A stretch of 26,137 nucleotides of DNA from Caulobacteraceae bacterium (GTDB taxonomy: Bacteria > Pseudomonadota > Alphaproteobacteria > Caulobacterales > Caulobacteraceae), in contig CANMXH010000007.1 of assembly GCA_947501315.1 (NCBI GenBank), positions 1-26,137 on the forward strand, in the 5' to 3' direction. Shown here in pieces: positions 1 through 6,957 of this stretch. The notes below the pieces were generated by a model that saw only the letters and a program-made list of their open reading frames with translations, was not told the DNA's origin and did not search any database. A program made the position numbers and the translations under genes. Position 1 is the first letter of the stretch; the number at the start of each line of letters is the position of its first letter.

Positions 1-410
1 AAGATGATCAGCCCCGGCAGGATGCGCTGCAGGGTCGTCAGGGTCGCCTCATTGGCCACATAGCCCGAGGTGAACAGCAGGGCCGCTTCCTTCTGGTGCC
101 AGCTGGCCAGCTCGGCCTCCAGATCGACCGCCGAGCGGGTCGTGCCCGAGATGTTGCGCGTGCCGCCGGCGCCGGCGCCGACCGTGTCGATCTCGGTCTG
201 CATGGCCTCCAGCACCGCCGGATGCTGGCCCATGCCCAGATAGTCGTTCGAGCACCAGACCACCACGTCCTGCTCCGTCCCGTCCTCGCGGCGGCGCTTC
301 GCCCTGGGGAACTGGCCGCGCACGCGCTTCAGATCGGCAAAGACGCGATAGCGCCCCTCGCCCTTGACCTGCTCGACAGCAGTCTGGAATGCGGCCTGGT
401 AGTCGAACAT
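1..410 (-). CDS. hemA: 5-aminolevulinate synthase (N-terminal part, runs off left edge)
   Basis: This is the first 136 codons of 5-aminolevulinate synthase, the PLP enzyme that condenses glycine with succinyl-CoA in the first step of C4-pathway haem synthesis. The reverse-strand reading starts MFDYQAAFQTAVEQVKGEGR and contains WCSNDYLGMGQHP, GAGAGGTRNISGTT and LFTSGYVANEA, all typical of the ALAS N-terminal half. The catalytic lysine region lies outside the window. The ATG at 410 is preceded by a weak AAGG. The gene follows fixJ in the same direction after an 83-bp gap, so it could be read from fixLJ or from its own promoter. Haem supply next to a haem-based O2 sensor and a haem-rich oxidase fits the locus. 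Family assignment is secure; regulation is inference. Confidence 0.93.
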   Translation of the reverse strand, partial: MFDYQAAFQTAVEQVKGEGRYRVFADLKRVRGQFPRAKRRREDGTEQDVVVWCSNDYLGMGQHPAVLEAMQTEIDTVGAGAGGTRNISGTTRSAVDLEAELASWHQKEAALLFTSGYVANEATLTTLQRILPGLII

Positions 411-426
411 CAGGATGGACCTTGTA

Positions 427-440
427 TCGATCCGGATCAC
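427..440. promoter_or_regulatory. Possible FNR/FixK-type box upstream of hemA
   Basis: TCGATCCGGATCAC matches the FNR/FixK-family pattern TTGAT-N4-ATCAA at all but the second and last positions, and its inner ten bases GATCCGGATC are a perfect palindrome. It lies 17 bp upstream of the hemA ATG. That is too close for class II activation of a transcript starting upstream of that ATG, so if real it would act on a start within the annotated gene or as a roadblock. It may be chance. Confidence 0.25.
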
Positions 441-493
441 TCTCATCTCGGCCCGCCCGGGTCACCTCCGGGAAACTCCTGAAGGTCGACGAG

Positions 494-1105
494 TCAGGGG
501 CGCTGGAGGAGGATCGTCATGCGGACGAGTTCGGACAGGCTGCGGGCCTGCATCTTGGTCATGACATTGGCCCGGTAGACCTCGACCGTCCGGGGACTGA
601 TCTCGAGGTCGTAGGCGATGACCTTGTTGGCCTGTCCGGCGACGAGGCCGTCCAGCACCTGTCGCTCCCGCGCGGAAAGGCTGGCAAGCCGCTCACGCAA
701 TTCGGCATTCCGTCCGGCATGCTCCGCCGCAAGGGTCTGGTCTGCGATGGCGGCGCGAACCGAGGCGAGCAGGGCGTCATCGTCAAAGGGCTTCTCGATG
801 AAATCCTTCACGCCCGCCCGGACGGCCTCGATGGCCAGCGGAACGTCGGCATGGCCGGTCATGACGATCACCGGATGGCCTACCCCGATCTCTGTCAGTC
901 GCCGGACCATCTCCAGGCCGTTCATGTCCGGCATGCGGACGTCCGTGACAATGCAGCCCGGGGCCAGATTTCCTGCAGACGCCAGCAGGGCCGCAGCGGA
1001 GTCATAGGTCCTCGACCGGAGGTTTGCCGTGTCCAGAAGAAACGCCAGTGAATCGCGGATCGCGGCGTCGTCGTCGACAATATGGACGACCGGCTCATTC
1101 AGCAT
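494..1105 (-). CDS. fixJ: FixJ response regulator
   Basis: This 203-residue two-domain regulator is the phosphorylation partner of FixL and should activate fixK when oxygen is low. The receiver domain (about 5-120) has the acidic pair D11/D12, phosphoacceptor D55 in CIVTDVRMPDMNG, switch T83 in VMTGHAD and K105 in IEKPF. A LuxR/FixJ-type helix-turn-helix occupies about 140-200, with LSARERQVLDGLVAGQANK followed by the recognition segment ISPRTVEVYRANVM. Length and motifs match rhizobial FixJ. The ATG at 1105 has a strong AGGAGG about nine bases upstream and overlaps the end of fixL by 11 bp, indicating translational coupling. Being adjacent to FixL makes a generic NarL-type regulator unlikely. 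Confidence 0.95.
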   Translation of the reverse strand: MLNEPVVHIVDDDAAIRDSLAFLLDTANLRSRTYDSAAALLASAGNLAPGCIVTDVRMPDMNGLEMVRRLTEIGVGHPVIVMTGHADVPLAIEAVRAGVKDFIEKPFDDDALLASVRAAIADQTLAAEHAGRNAELRERLASLSARERQVLDGLVAGQANKVIAYDLEISPRTVEVYRANVMTKMQARSLSELVRMTILLQRP

Positions 1106-2615
1106 CGTTGAGTTCCTCCTCGCCTACAGCCCGCAGTGTAAAGCAGAACCGGGTCCCTCCGCCGGGGTTAGGCTCTGTCCATATGCGCCCGCCATGCGCC
1201 TCGATGATCGTCCGGGAGATCGACAGGCCGACGCCCATACCGGTCCGTTTGGTCGTGACAAAGGGCTGAAACAACTGGTCGGCCACCTCAGCGCTGATTC
1301 CTGAACCGGTATCGGCGACCGTAACCTGGGCATGGCCATCTGGTGCCGCGTCGATCGTGATCTCCAGTATCTTCGCGGGGCTGTCTTCCATCGCCTCCAT
1401 GGCGTTTCGGATCAGGTTGAGCGCAACCTGCTGGACCTGAACCCGGTCGGCGAGAACAAACTCGATCCCGGGCGCGAACCTGAACCTGACGCGGACGCCG
1501 GTTTCCTTGGCACCGACGAGGGCGAGGGCGCTGGCCTCCTCGACCAGTTTGGGCAGGCTTTCGACCCGACGTTCTGCTTCACCGCGGGCTACGAAGTCCC
1601 GTAACCGGCGGATAATCTCGCCGGCGCGAAGCGCCTGCTCACCCGCCTTGTGGATGGCCTCGAGCAGGCGTTCACGCGGCACCGGTTCTGCAGCGAGCAG
1701 GCGCGATGAGCCCTTCAGATAATTGGCGATCGCCGAAAGCGGCTGGTTCAGCTCGTGCGCCAGCGCTGACGCCATCTCCCCCATGGCGCTCAGCCGGGAG
1801 ATATGGACCAGTTCGGATTGCAGTTCCTGCAGCCGCTGCTCGATGTCCTGTCGTTCGCTGAGGTCGCGGACGAAGCCCGTGAAGAACCGCCGGTCGCCCG
1901 AAATCATTTCCCCGACGGACAATTCCATTGGGAAGGTAGAGCCGTCGCGGCGCTCTCCCAGGACGACCCGGCCGACCCCGATGATGCGTCGCTCGCCGGT
2001 CGTCAGATAGCGATCCAGATAGCCGGCATGATGAGCCCGGTAGGGCTCGGGCATCAGCATGTTCACATTGCGACCGATGACCTCGTCGGCCGTCCAACCG
2101 AACAGGCGTTCGGCGGCGAGGCTGAAGGACTGCATGTTCCCGTCTTCGGCGATGACCACCATCGCGTCCGGGACGGTCGCAAGGATGGACTGGAGGTGGG
2201 CTTCCCGGGCGAGCAGGTCGCGGCTTACGGCCACGGAGCGCGACCTCATGGACTGGAATACCTCCCCACCCGCGGTCACCGCGGCACCGATCAGCAGGAA
2301 GACGAATGCGCTGATCAGGTCCCCGCCGGTCAGACCGTCCGGGGCGCTCGAGATCATCAGGCCGCAGCCAAGGCCGAGCAGGGTCGCTACTGCGCCGGGC
2401 ACCGCGCCGCCAAGCGCCGCTGCGCCGATCACAGCGGGTATGAAAATCATGAACAAAAGCCGGTCTTCAAGGACCGGGGACAGGGTCAGACACAGCAGGT
2501 AGGCGGCGGCGGTGAGGACGAAAGCGGTGATCAGACCCAGCCGGGCATGTCGGGCCACCAGCATCCAGGCCCAAAAGGCCTGTGATGCGCTCGCGTGCGG
2601 GTGGGTAACCGTCAT
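1095..2615 (-). CDS. fixL: FixL oxygen-sensing histidine kinase, membrane-anchored
   Basis: This 506-residue kinase should bind O2 at a PAS haem and phosphorylate FixJ when the haem is deoxy. The N-terminus (about 20-125) is hydrophobic, with three to four membrane segments. The PAS domain (about 140-255) reads PEPYRAHHAGYLDRY...IIGVGRVV. By alignment from memory to Bradyrhizobium FixL, H196 is the proximal haem ligand (H200 there), and R202 and R216 match R206 and R220 of the O2 signalling path. The HisKA phosphosite is H287 in LAHELNQP, followed by a HATPase domain with NLIRNAMEAM, DTGSGI and GMGVGLSIS. GGAGACGAGA precedes the ATG. The gene is divergent from fixK and overlaps fixJ. Haem binding is inferred from residue conservation. 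Confidence 0.95.
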   Translation of the reverse strand: MTVTHPHASASQAFWAWMLVARHARLGLITAFVLTAAAYLLCLTLSPVLEDRLLFMIFIPAVIGAAALGGAVPGAVATLLGLGCGLMISSAPDGLTGGDLISAFVFLLIGAAVTAGGEVFQSMRSRSVAVSRDLLAREAHLQSILATVPDAMVVIAEDGNMQSFSLAAERLFGWTADEVIGRNVNMLMPEPYRAHHAGYLDRYLTTGERRIIGVGRVVLGERRDGSTFPMELSVGEMISGDRRFFTGFVRDLSERQDIEQRLQELQSELVHISRLSAMGEMASALAHELNQPLSAIANYLKGSSRLLAAEPVPRERLLEAIHKAGEQALRAGEIIRRLRDFVARGEAERRVESLPKLVEEASALALVGAKETGVRVRFRFAPGIEFVLADRVQVQQVALNLIRNAMEAMEDSPAKILEITIDAAPDGHAQVTVADTGSGISAEVADQLFQPFVTTKRTGMGVGLSISRTIIEAHGGRIWTEPNPGGGTRFCFTLRAVGEEELNDAE

Positions 2616-2916
2616 TCTCGTCTCCGCAAAGACCCGTAGGTGAAACGACCGGGTTCCACCAGACGGGACGGCGGTCAGGTGGGCGAATGCCGCAGCACGA
2701 TCCGGAACGCCTGATCCATCCGATGTCCTCTGGGCGGCGGCTCCCGGCCAGACGCCGGAGAATGCTGCGCCCGGGTCGGCTGGCGGTGTCCGGTTATGCC
2801 CGGGATGTAGCGGGTCGGCCGTCCGGCATCAGGGAAACCCCTTAGGGGGCAGACCCGAATACCGGTCAGCGGGGCGGGGTCCTAACGTCGGTCATAGGCC
2901 TTGCAAGGAGGATCTG
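2616..2916. other. Divergent fixL/fixK intergenic region (301 bp)
   Basis: No convincing ORF is present in this stretch. It must hold the promoters of fixLJ (leftward) and fixK (rightward). I found no site matching TTG(A/C)-N6-(T/G)CAA, so there is no clear sign of FixK autoregulation. The one conspicuous element is the palindrome at 2838-2848. A good ribosome-binding site, AAGGAGG, lies just before the fixK ATG. Confidence 0.6.
2838..2848. promoter_or_regulatory. Candidate FixJ-binding element upstream of fixK
   Basis: CCCCTTAGGGG is a palindrome except at its central base and ends 68 bp before the fixK ATG. It is preceded by GGGAAA and followed by GGCAGA. It resembles, as I recall them, the TTAG/GGG-rich cores of FixJ target promoters such as rhizobial fixK and nifA, and its position would suit an activator site. 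The similarity is from memory and not scored. Confidence 0.35.
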
Positions 2917-3600
2917 ATGACCGCCCTACGCAATCATGAATCCCGGGAAGCGGTCGTGCCGTCGTCGGATGCGGGGTCGGATTGCGCGCTATGCGGTGCA
3001 TTTGCGAACGCGACAGCAGCGCCCCGATCACCTTTCGACCCCGGTGCGGTTCTGTTCCGGCAAGGGGAGGCGGTCCGGCTCGTTTATCGGGTGCTCAGCG
3101 GTGCGGTGATCAGCTACCGCCTGCTGAGCGATGGCCGCCGGCAGGTGACAGGGTTTCATCTGCCGGGGGATTTTCTCGGGCTCGAGGCCGGCGTGGAGCA
3201 TACGACCACAGCCGAGGCCCTGAGCCGCGTCGATGCCCTGGCGATGGAGCGGACCGAACTTGCCGGCCGCGCAGTGACCGACGTGGGTCTGGCGCGGGCG
3301 CTGTGGCAGGTCACCGTCCGGGCCTTCCGGCGGAGCGAGGACCACGCCCTGATCCTTGCGCGCCAGGGGGCAACCGAGCGTGTCGCCGCCTTTCTGCTGG
3401 ATTTCGCCGAACGCATGGGGCGACCGGAAATCATTGACCTGCCCATGACCCGGCAGGACATCGCCGACCATGTCGGCCTGACCATCCATACCGTCTCGCG
3501 CACCCTGTCCCAGCTCCAGGCCCGGGGTCTGGTCGAGGCCCGGTCATCGCGTCACGTACGCCTGATCCAGCGTCACAGGCTTGAGGGCCTTTGCGCGTGA
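2917..3600 (+). CDS. fixK: FixK, Crp/Fnr-family transcription activator
   Basis: This 227-residue Crp/Fnr regulator is expected to be induced by FixJ and to switch on the cco operon. An N-terminal cNMP-like beta-roll (about 38-120) has FDPGAVLFRQGE and HLPGDFLGLE. A dimerisation helix follows, then a winged helix (about 150-225) with MTRQDIADHVGLTIHTVSRTL. Only three cysteines are present (C23, C26, C226), so the four-Cys FNR iron-sulfur cluster is not supported and a FixK-type protein fits better. The recognition helix reads HTVSR, with H191 where FNR has a glutamate. AAGGAGG lies just upstream of the ATG. The gene is divergent from fixL and followed by a receiver gene overlapping its stop. 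Confidence 0.9.
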   Translation: MTALRNHESREAVVPSSDAGSDCALCGAFANATAAPRSPFDPGAVLFRQGEAVRLVYRVLSGAVISYRLLSDGRRQVTGFHLPGDFLGLEAGVEHTTTAEALSRVDALAMERTELAGRAVTDVGLARALWQVTVRAFRRSEDHALILARQGATERVAAFLLDFAERMGRPEIIDLPMTRQDIADHVGLTIHTVSRTLSQLQARGLVEARSSRHVRLIQRHRLEGLCA

Positions 3601-3989
3601 AGGCGATGACTGCCAGTCCAGCTTCCCGCCCGGCGGTCATCCTGGTGGACGACGACCCCGCTGTGACCCATGCCATGCATTTCTCGTTCGACCTCGAAGG
3701 TCTCGACGTGCGCAGCTTTCGCGACGGCGAAAGTCTTCTGGCGGCGGACGATCTGCCGGATTCAGGCTGTCTGGTTCTGGATCACAACCTGCCGGGCATG
3801 GATGGTCTTGCCCTGCTTGAGCGTCTTCGTACGGCGGGCGTCGACCTGCCTGCGATCCTGATCACGACGAATCCGCAGTCTGCCCTTCGAAACCGTGCGG
3901 CTGCGGCGGGTGTGCCGATCATCGAAAAACCGCTGCTTACCGACGCCTTGCTGACCACGGTTCGCAAGGCGCTGGCCCGCCGGGGCTGA
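3597..3989 (+). CDS. Single-domain response regulator, FixT-like by position
   Basis: This is a receiver domain of about 130 residues with no output domain. All phosphorylation residues are present: the DDD triplet in ILVDDDP, phosphoacceptor D62 in LVLDHNLPGMDG, T90/T91 in LITTNP and K111 in IIEKP. I chose the GTG at 3597, which overlaps the fixK stop by 4 bp and has GAGGG nine bases upstream; TTG 3591 and ATG 3606 are alternatives. In Caulobacter a receiver-only protein, FixT, lies with fixK and inhibits FixL, so feedback on FixL is the natural guess. It has only one cysteine (C58), which does not fit the iron-sulfur cluster I recall being reported for Caulobacter FixT. Orthology is therefore unproven. 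Confidence 0.85.
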   Translation: MKAMTASPASRPAVILVDDDPAVTHAMHFSFDLEGLDVRSFRDGESLLAADDLPDSGCLVLDHNLPGMDGLALLERLRTAGVDLPAILITTNPQSALRNRAAAAGVPIIEKPLLTDALLTTVRKALARRG

Positions 3990-3998
3990 GACAACCGT

Positions 3999-4259
3999 TC
4001 ATGATGCAGGGCAGGGCGCCCGTCGTGAGGTCATTAGCGAGGCTCCCGCCCCTGCGGTCGACATTGCTGTCAGGAGCAAGGCGCAAGCTGCCACACAGCG
4101 GAAGCAATGGCCGAGCGTCGGCCCGCACATCGGGCCAGTCTGTGCCATGTGCACGGTGGCCAGCAGGGCTGCGGTCGCTGCCGCCCCGCCCAGTGACAGG
4201 CCGAGCACCATCAGCGCGGCACCGAGAACCTGCTCGTCCTGAATGTTGTGAATGCGCAT
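3999..4259 (-). CDS. Small Cys-rich membrane protein of unknown function
   Basis: This 86-residue protein is not one I recognise. The start MRIHNIQDEQ is preceded by GGGAGA at good spacing, which favours this ATG over longer in-frame readings. Two hydrophobic segments (about 11-37 and 53-76) flank a short loop with C45, H51, C52, C55 and C59, giving the spacing C-x6-C-x2-C-x3-C and the motif GHCFRC. Such a cluster at a membrane boundary could bind a metal or form disulfides; that is inference. The gene ends 9 bp from the receiver gene (tail to tail) and is divergent from ccoN. The FixK-type box at 4307-4320 lies 47 bp upstream of its ATG, so it may be co-induced with the oxidase. Confidence 0.7.
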   Translation of the reverse strand: MRIHNIQDEQVLGAALMVLGLSLGGAAATAALLATVHMAQTGPMCGPTLGHCFRCVAACALLLTAMSTAGAGASLMTSRRAPCPAS

Positions 4260-4306
4260 GTTGATTTCTCCCGCAGCCACAAGACCCGTGAACTGCCCGT
4301 CCGGCA

Positions 4307-4320
4307 TTGCGCCAGAGCAA
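4307..4320. promoter_or_regulatory. FixK box in the ccoN divergent promoter region
   Basis: TTGCGCCAGAGCAA fits the FixK consensus TTG(A/C)-N6-(T/G)CAA in full, with correct 14-bp spacing. Its centre is about 64 bp before the ccoN ATG. An activator at -41.5 would place the start site near 4355 and leave a short leader. In the other direction its centre is about 54 bp before the small membrane-protein gene, so the symmetric site could drive both genes. Binding by the FixK of this window is inferred. Confidence 0.7.
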
Positions 4321-4377
4321 GGCCGGGGCGGCGAAGGCCGGGCACGAGGGTGTCCTCTGCTCGAGGGGTTCATCTGA

Positions 4378-6039
4378 ATGCCGTCCACCACCACGCCCGA
4401 GTCTGACACGCCGTCAGACGTCGTTGCCCTGTTCCTGTTCCTCGGCATCGCCGCGATCCTCGCCCTGATCGCGACCGCCCTGACCGATGACCCGGCATTC
4501 CGGTTCCACGGCTATATCCTGATGGCGGCCTCGGTTCTGGCCCTGAGCGCGATGACGATCGGCATCGCCCATGGCAGATTCCGCAGTGACCCGGGCCGCT
4601 ATCAGGACGGGGTCATCCGCGCCGGGGTCATCGCCACCATGTTCTGGGGCGTTGTCGGCATGACGGTCGGCGTCCTGATCGCTTCGCAGCTGGCCTGGCC
4701 GGAGATATTCTACTTCCCTGACCACGGTTGGTTGAACTTCGGTCGGCTGAGGCCGCTGCATACCTCCGGTGTGATCTTTGCCTTCGGCGGCAACGCGCTG
4801 ATCTGTACCTCGTTCTGGGTCGTGCAGCGCACCTGCAAGGCGCGGCTGGCCGGCGGGATCTGGCCCTGGTTCGTGTTCTGGGGCTACCAGCTGTTCATCG
4901 TTCTGGCAGCCACCGGCTATCTGGCAGGGATCACCCAGTCACGCGAGTATGCCGAACCGGAGTGGTACGTCGACATCTGGCTGACCATCGTCTGGGTGGC
5001 CTATCTCCTGGTTTTCCTCGGGACGATCTGGAAGCGGAAAGAACCCCACATCTATGTGGCCAACTGGTTCTATCTGGCCTTCATCGTCACCGTCGCCCTG
5101 CTGCATCTGGTCAATAACGCCGCCGTGCCGGCTGGCCTGCTGGAGGCCCGCAGCTATTCCGCCTTCGGCGGCGTCCAGGACGCCCTGGTCCAGTGGTGGT
5201 ATGGTCACAACGCCGTGGGCTTTTTCCTGACCGCCGGCTTCCTGGCGATCATGTACTATTTTGTGCCGAAGCGGGTCGAGCGGCCGATCTATTCCTACCG
5301 CCTGTCGATCGTTCACTTCTGGTCGCTGATCTTCATCTACATCTGGGCGGGCCCGCACCACCTTCACTATACGGCCCTGCCGCAGTGGGCGCAGACGCTG
5401 GGCATGACCTTCTCGATCATGCTGTGGATGCCGTCCTGGGGCGGTATGATCAACGGCCTGATGACCCTGTCGGGGGCTTGGGACAAGCTCCGCACCGACC
5501 CGGTCGTGCGCATGATGGTCGTGGCCATCGCCTTCTACGGCATGTCGACCTTCGAGGGTCCGCTGATGTCCATCCGGACGGTCAACGCCCTGTCGCATTA
5601 CACGGACTGGACCATCGGCCACGTTCATTCCGGGGCCCTGGGCTGGGTCGGCTTCATCAGCTTCGGGGCCATCTACTGCCTGGTGCCCTGGCTATGGAAG
5701 AAGGAGCGGCTGTATTCAAACGCGCTCGTCGAGTGGCATTTCTGGATCGCGACGACCGGTATCGTTCTCTACATCACCGCCATGTGGGTCTCCGGCATCA
5801 TGGAAGGCCTGATGTGGCGCGAGTACACGACCGACGGCTTCCTCGCGAACAGCTTCATCGAGACGGTGTCCGCCAAGCATATCCAGAACATCATCCGCAC
5901 CGTCGGCGGCCTGATGTTCCTGAGCGGCACGCTCATCATGTCCTACAACCTGTGGCGAACGATCCGCATGCCGTCCGTGCCGAACAGTGCGGCCGTGCCG
6001 GCGAGGACGATCGAGCCGCGCCTGCTGCCGGCCGAGTGA
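4378..6039 (+). CDS. ccoN: cbb3-type cytochrome c oxidase subunit I
   Basis: This is the catalytic subunit of the high-affinity cbb3 oxidase, a 553-residue polytopic inner-membrane protein. Haem and copper ligands are visible. H128 in LRPLHTSG and H417 in HVHSGALGW suit low-spin haem b, with H415 on the high-spin haem. CuB ligands are H277 in WWYGHNAVGFF and H327/H328 in WAGPHHLHY. Y321 in IYIWAG is the tyrosine expected to be cross-linked to H277; the 50-residue spacing from H277 to H327 equals that in Pseudomonas CcoN. The ORF opens at the ATG chosen here. A FixK box lies upstream and ccoO starts 10 bp after the stop, making this the first gene of an eight-gene operon. Confidence 0.98.
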   Translation: MPSTTTPESDTPSDVVALFLFLGIAAILALIATALTDDPAFRFHGYILMAASVLALSAMTIGIAHGRFRSDPGRYQDGVIRAGVIATMFWGVVGMTVGVLIASQLAWPEIFYFPDHGWLNFGRLRPLHTSGVIFAFGGNALICTSFWVVQRTCKARLAGGIWPWFVFWGYQLFIVLAATGYLAGITQSREYAEPEWYVDIWLTIVWVAYLLVFLGTIWKRKEPHIYVANWFYLAFIVTVALLHLVNNAAVPAGLLEARSYSAFGGVQDALVQWWYGHNAVGFFLTAGFLAIMYYFVPKRVERPIYSYRLSIVHFWSLIFIYIWAGPHHLHYTALPQWAQTLGMTFSIMLWMPSWGGMINGLMTLSGAWDKLRTDPVVRMMVVAIAFYGMSTFEGPLMSIRTVNALSHYTDWTIGHVHSGALGWVGFISFGAIYCLVPWLWKKERLYSNALVEWHFWIATTGIVLYITAMWVSGIMEGLMWREYTTDGFLANSFIETVSAKHIQNIIRTVGGLMFLSGTLIMSYNLWRTIRMPSVPNSAAVPARTIEPRLLPAE

Positions 6040-6049
6040 GGATCAACAC

Positions 6050-6787
6050 ATGTGGAAGCAACATCACAGGTTCGAGCGCCACTCGCTCTGGCTGGTCCTC
6101 GGTATCACGGTCGTGGTGTCTATCGGCGGCATCGTCGAGATCGCCCCGCTGTTCTGGGTCGAGAGCACCATCGAGGAGGTCGAGGGCGTGCGTCCCTACA
6201 CCCCGCTCGAGCTGGCCGGACGTGACGTCTACATCGCGGAGGGGTGCTACGGCTGTCATTCGCAGATGATCCGTCCGCTGCGTGATGAGGTGGAGCGCTA
6301 CGGCCACTACAGCCTTGCTGCCGAGAGCATGTACGACCACCCCTTCCAATGGGGGTCGAAACGGACGGGCCCTGACCTGGCGCGGGTCGGGGGCAAATAC
6401 TCCAATGACTGGCACGTCCAGCATCTGACGGATCCGCGCTCGGTCGTGCCGGAATCCAACATGCCGCCCTTCCGGTTCCTGGCGGACCAGGACCTGGATC
6501 AGCATGCGATCCAGGCCAAGCTGCGGGCCATGGTAGCGGTCGGCGTGCCCTATACGGCGGACCAGGTCGAGAATGCAGCCGCGGATCTGAACGCCCAGGT
6601 CGATCCCTTCGCCAGCGCGACCTCGGATCTTCGCAGCCGGTACGGGCCGCGGGTGGTCCAGGGCGATTTCGACGGCAATCCTGCGCGGCTGACCAAGATG
6701 GATGCGCTGATCGCCTATCTGCAGCAGCTCGGCACCCAGGTCGATTTCCGCACCTACCAGGCTGAAGACCCGGAGAACCTGCGATGA
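6050..6787 (+). CDS. ccoO: cbb3 oxidase subunit II, membrane-anchored monohaem cytochrome c
   Basis: CcoO passes electrons from CcoP to the CcoN active site. The 245-residue product has one N-terminal anchor (about 13-36) and a periplasmic cytochrome c domain. The haem-binding motif is CYGCH (66-70) and the likely axial methionine is M138 in PESNMPPFRF. The reading MWKQHHRFERHSLWLVLG is the standard CcoO start and has GAGG just upstream, so I rejected longer in-frame starts lying inside ccoN. Its stop overlaps the ccoQ ATG by 4 bp. Confidence 0.97.
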   Translation: MWKQHHRFERHSLWLVLGITVVVSIGGIVEIAPLFWVESTIEEVEGVRPYTPLELAGRDVYIAEGCYGCHSQMIRPLRDEVERYGHYSLAAESMYDHPFQWGSKRTGPDLARVGGKYSNDWHVQHLTDPRSVVPESNMPPFRFLADQDLDQHAIQAKLRAMVAVGVPYTADQVENAAADLNAQVDPFASATSDLRSRYGPRVVQGDFDGNPARLTKMDALIAYLQQLGTQVDFRTYQAEDPENLR

Positions 6788-6957
6788 GCGGTCTCGACTA
6801 CGAAACCGTGGCGCGCTTTGCCCAGCAGGGGGGCACCCTCTACTTCGCAGCCGTGTTCATCGCCGGCGTTGTCTACGCGCTGTGGCCGACACATCGCGAG
6901 GCCTTCAAGCGCCTTTCCCGGCTTCCGCTCGAGAATGATGAGGACGAGCATGTCTGA
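6784..6957 (+). CDS. ccoQ: cbb3 oxidase small subunit CcoQ
   Basis: This 57-residue protein begins MSGLDYETVARFAQQGG. It has one hydrophobic segment (about 19-35) followed by a charged tail ending DEDEHV, the usual CcoQ layout. CcoQ helps stabilise the cbb3 complex and the contact with CcoP. The ATG overlaps the ccoO stop by 4 bp, and the 3' end overlaps ccoP by 8 bp. Identity rests on size, topology and position between ccoO and ccoP, since CcoQ sequences are poorly conserved. Confidence 0.9.
   Translation: MSGLDYETVARFAQQGGTLYFAAVFIAGVVYALWPTHREAFKRLSRLPLENDEDEHV

Noticed and set aside
49..465. 138-codon minus-strand frame at the left edge
   Set aside because: It is an alternative frame of hemA; the hemA frame shows clear ALAS motifs.
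2917..3600. Iron-sulfur FNR identity for the Crp/Fnr regulator
   Set aside because: Only C23 and C26 lie in the N-terminus and no central cysteine is present, so the four-Cys cluster cannot form; FixK is better supported by context.
5987..6049. N-terminal extension of ccoO into ccoN
   Set aside because: CcoO proteins begin close to the MWKQHH segment; the extension is the shadow of the ccoN C-terminus.
5193..6269. 358-codon plus-strand frame over the ccoN/ccoO junction
   Set aside because: It is the alternative frame of two well-defined oxidase genes, with no hydrophobic or domain signal of its own.
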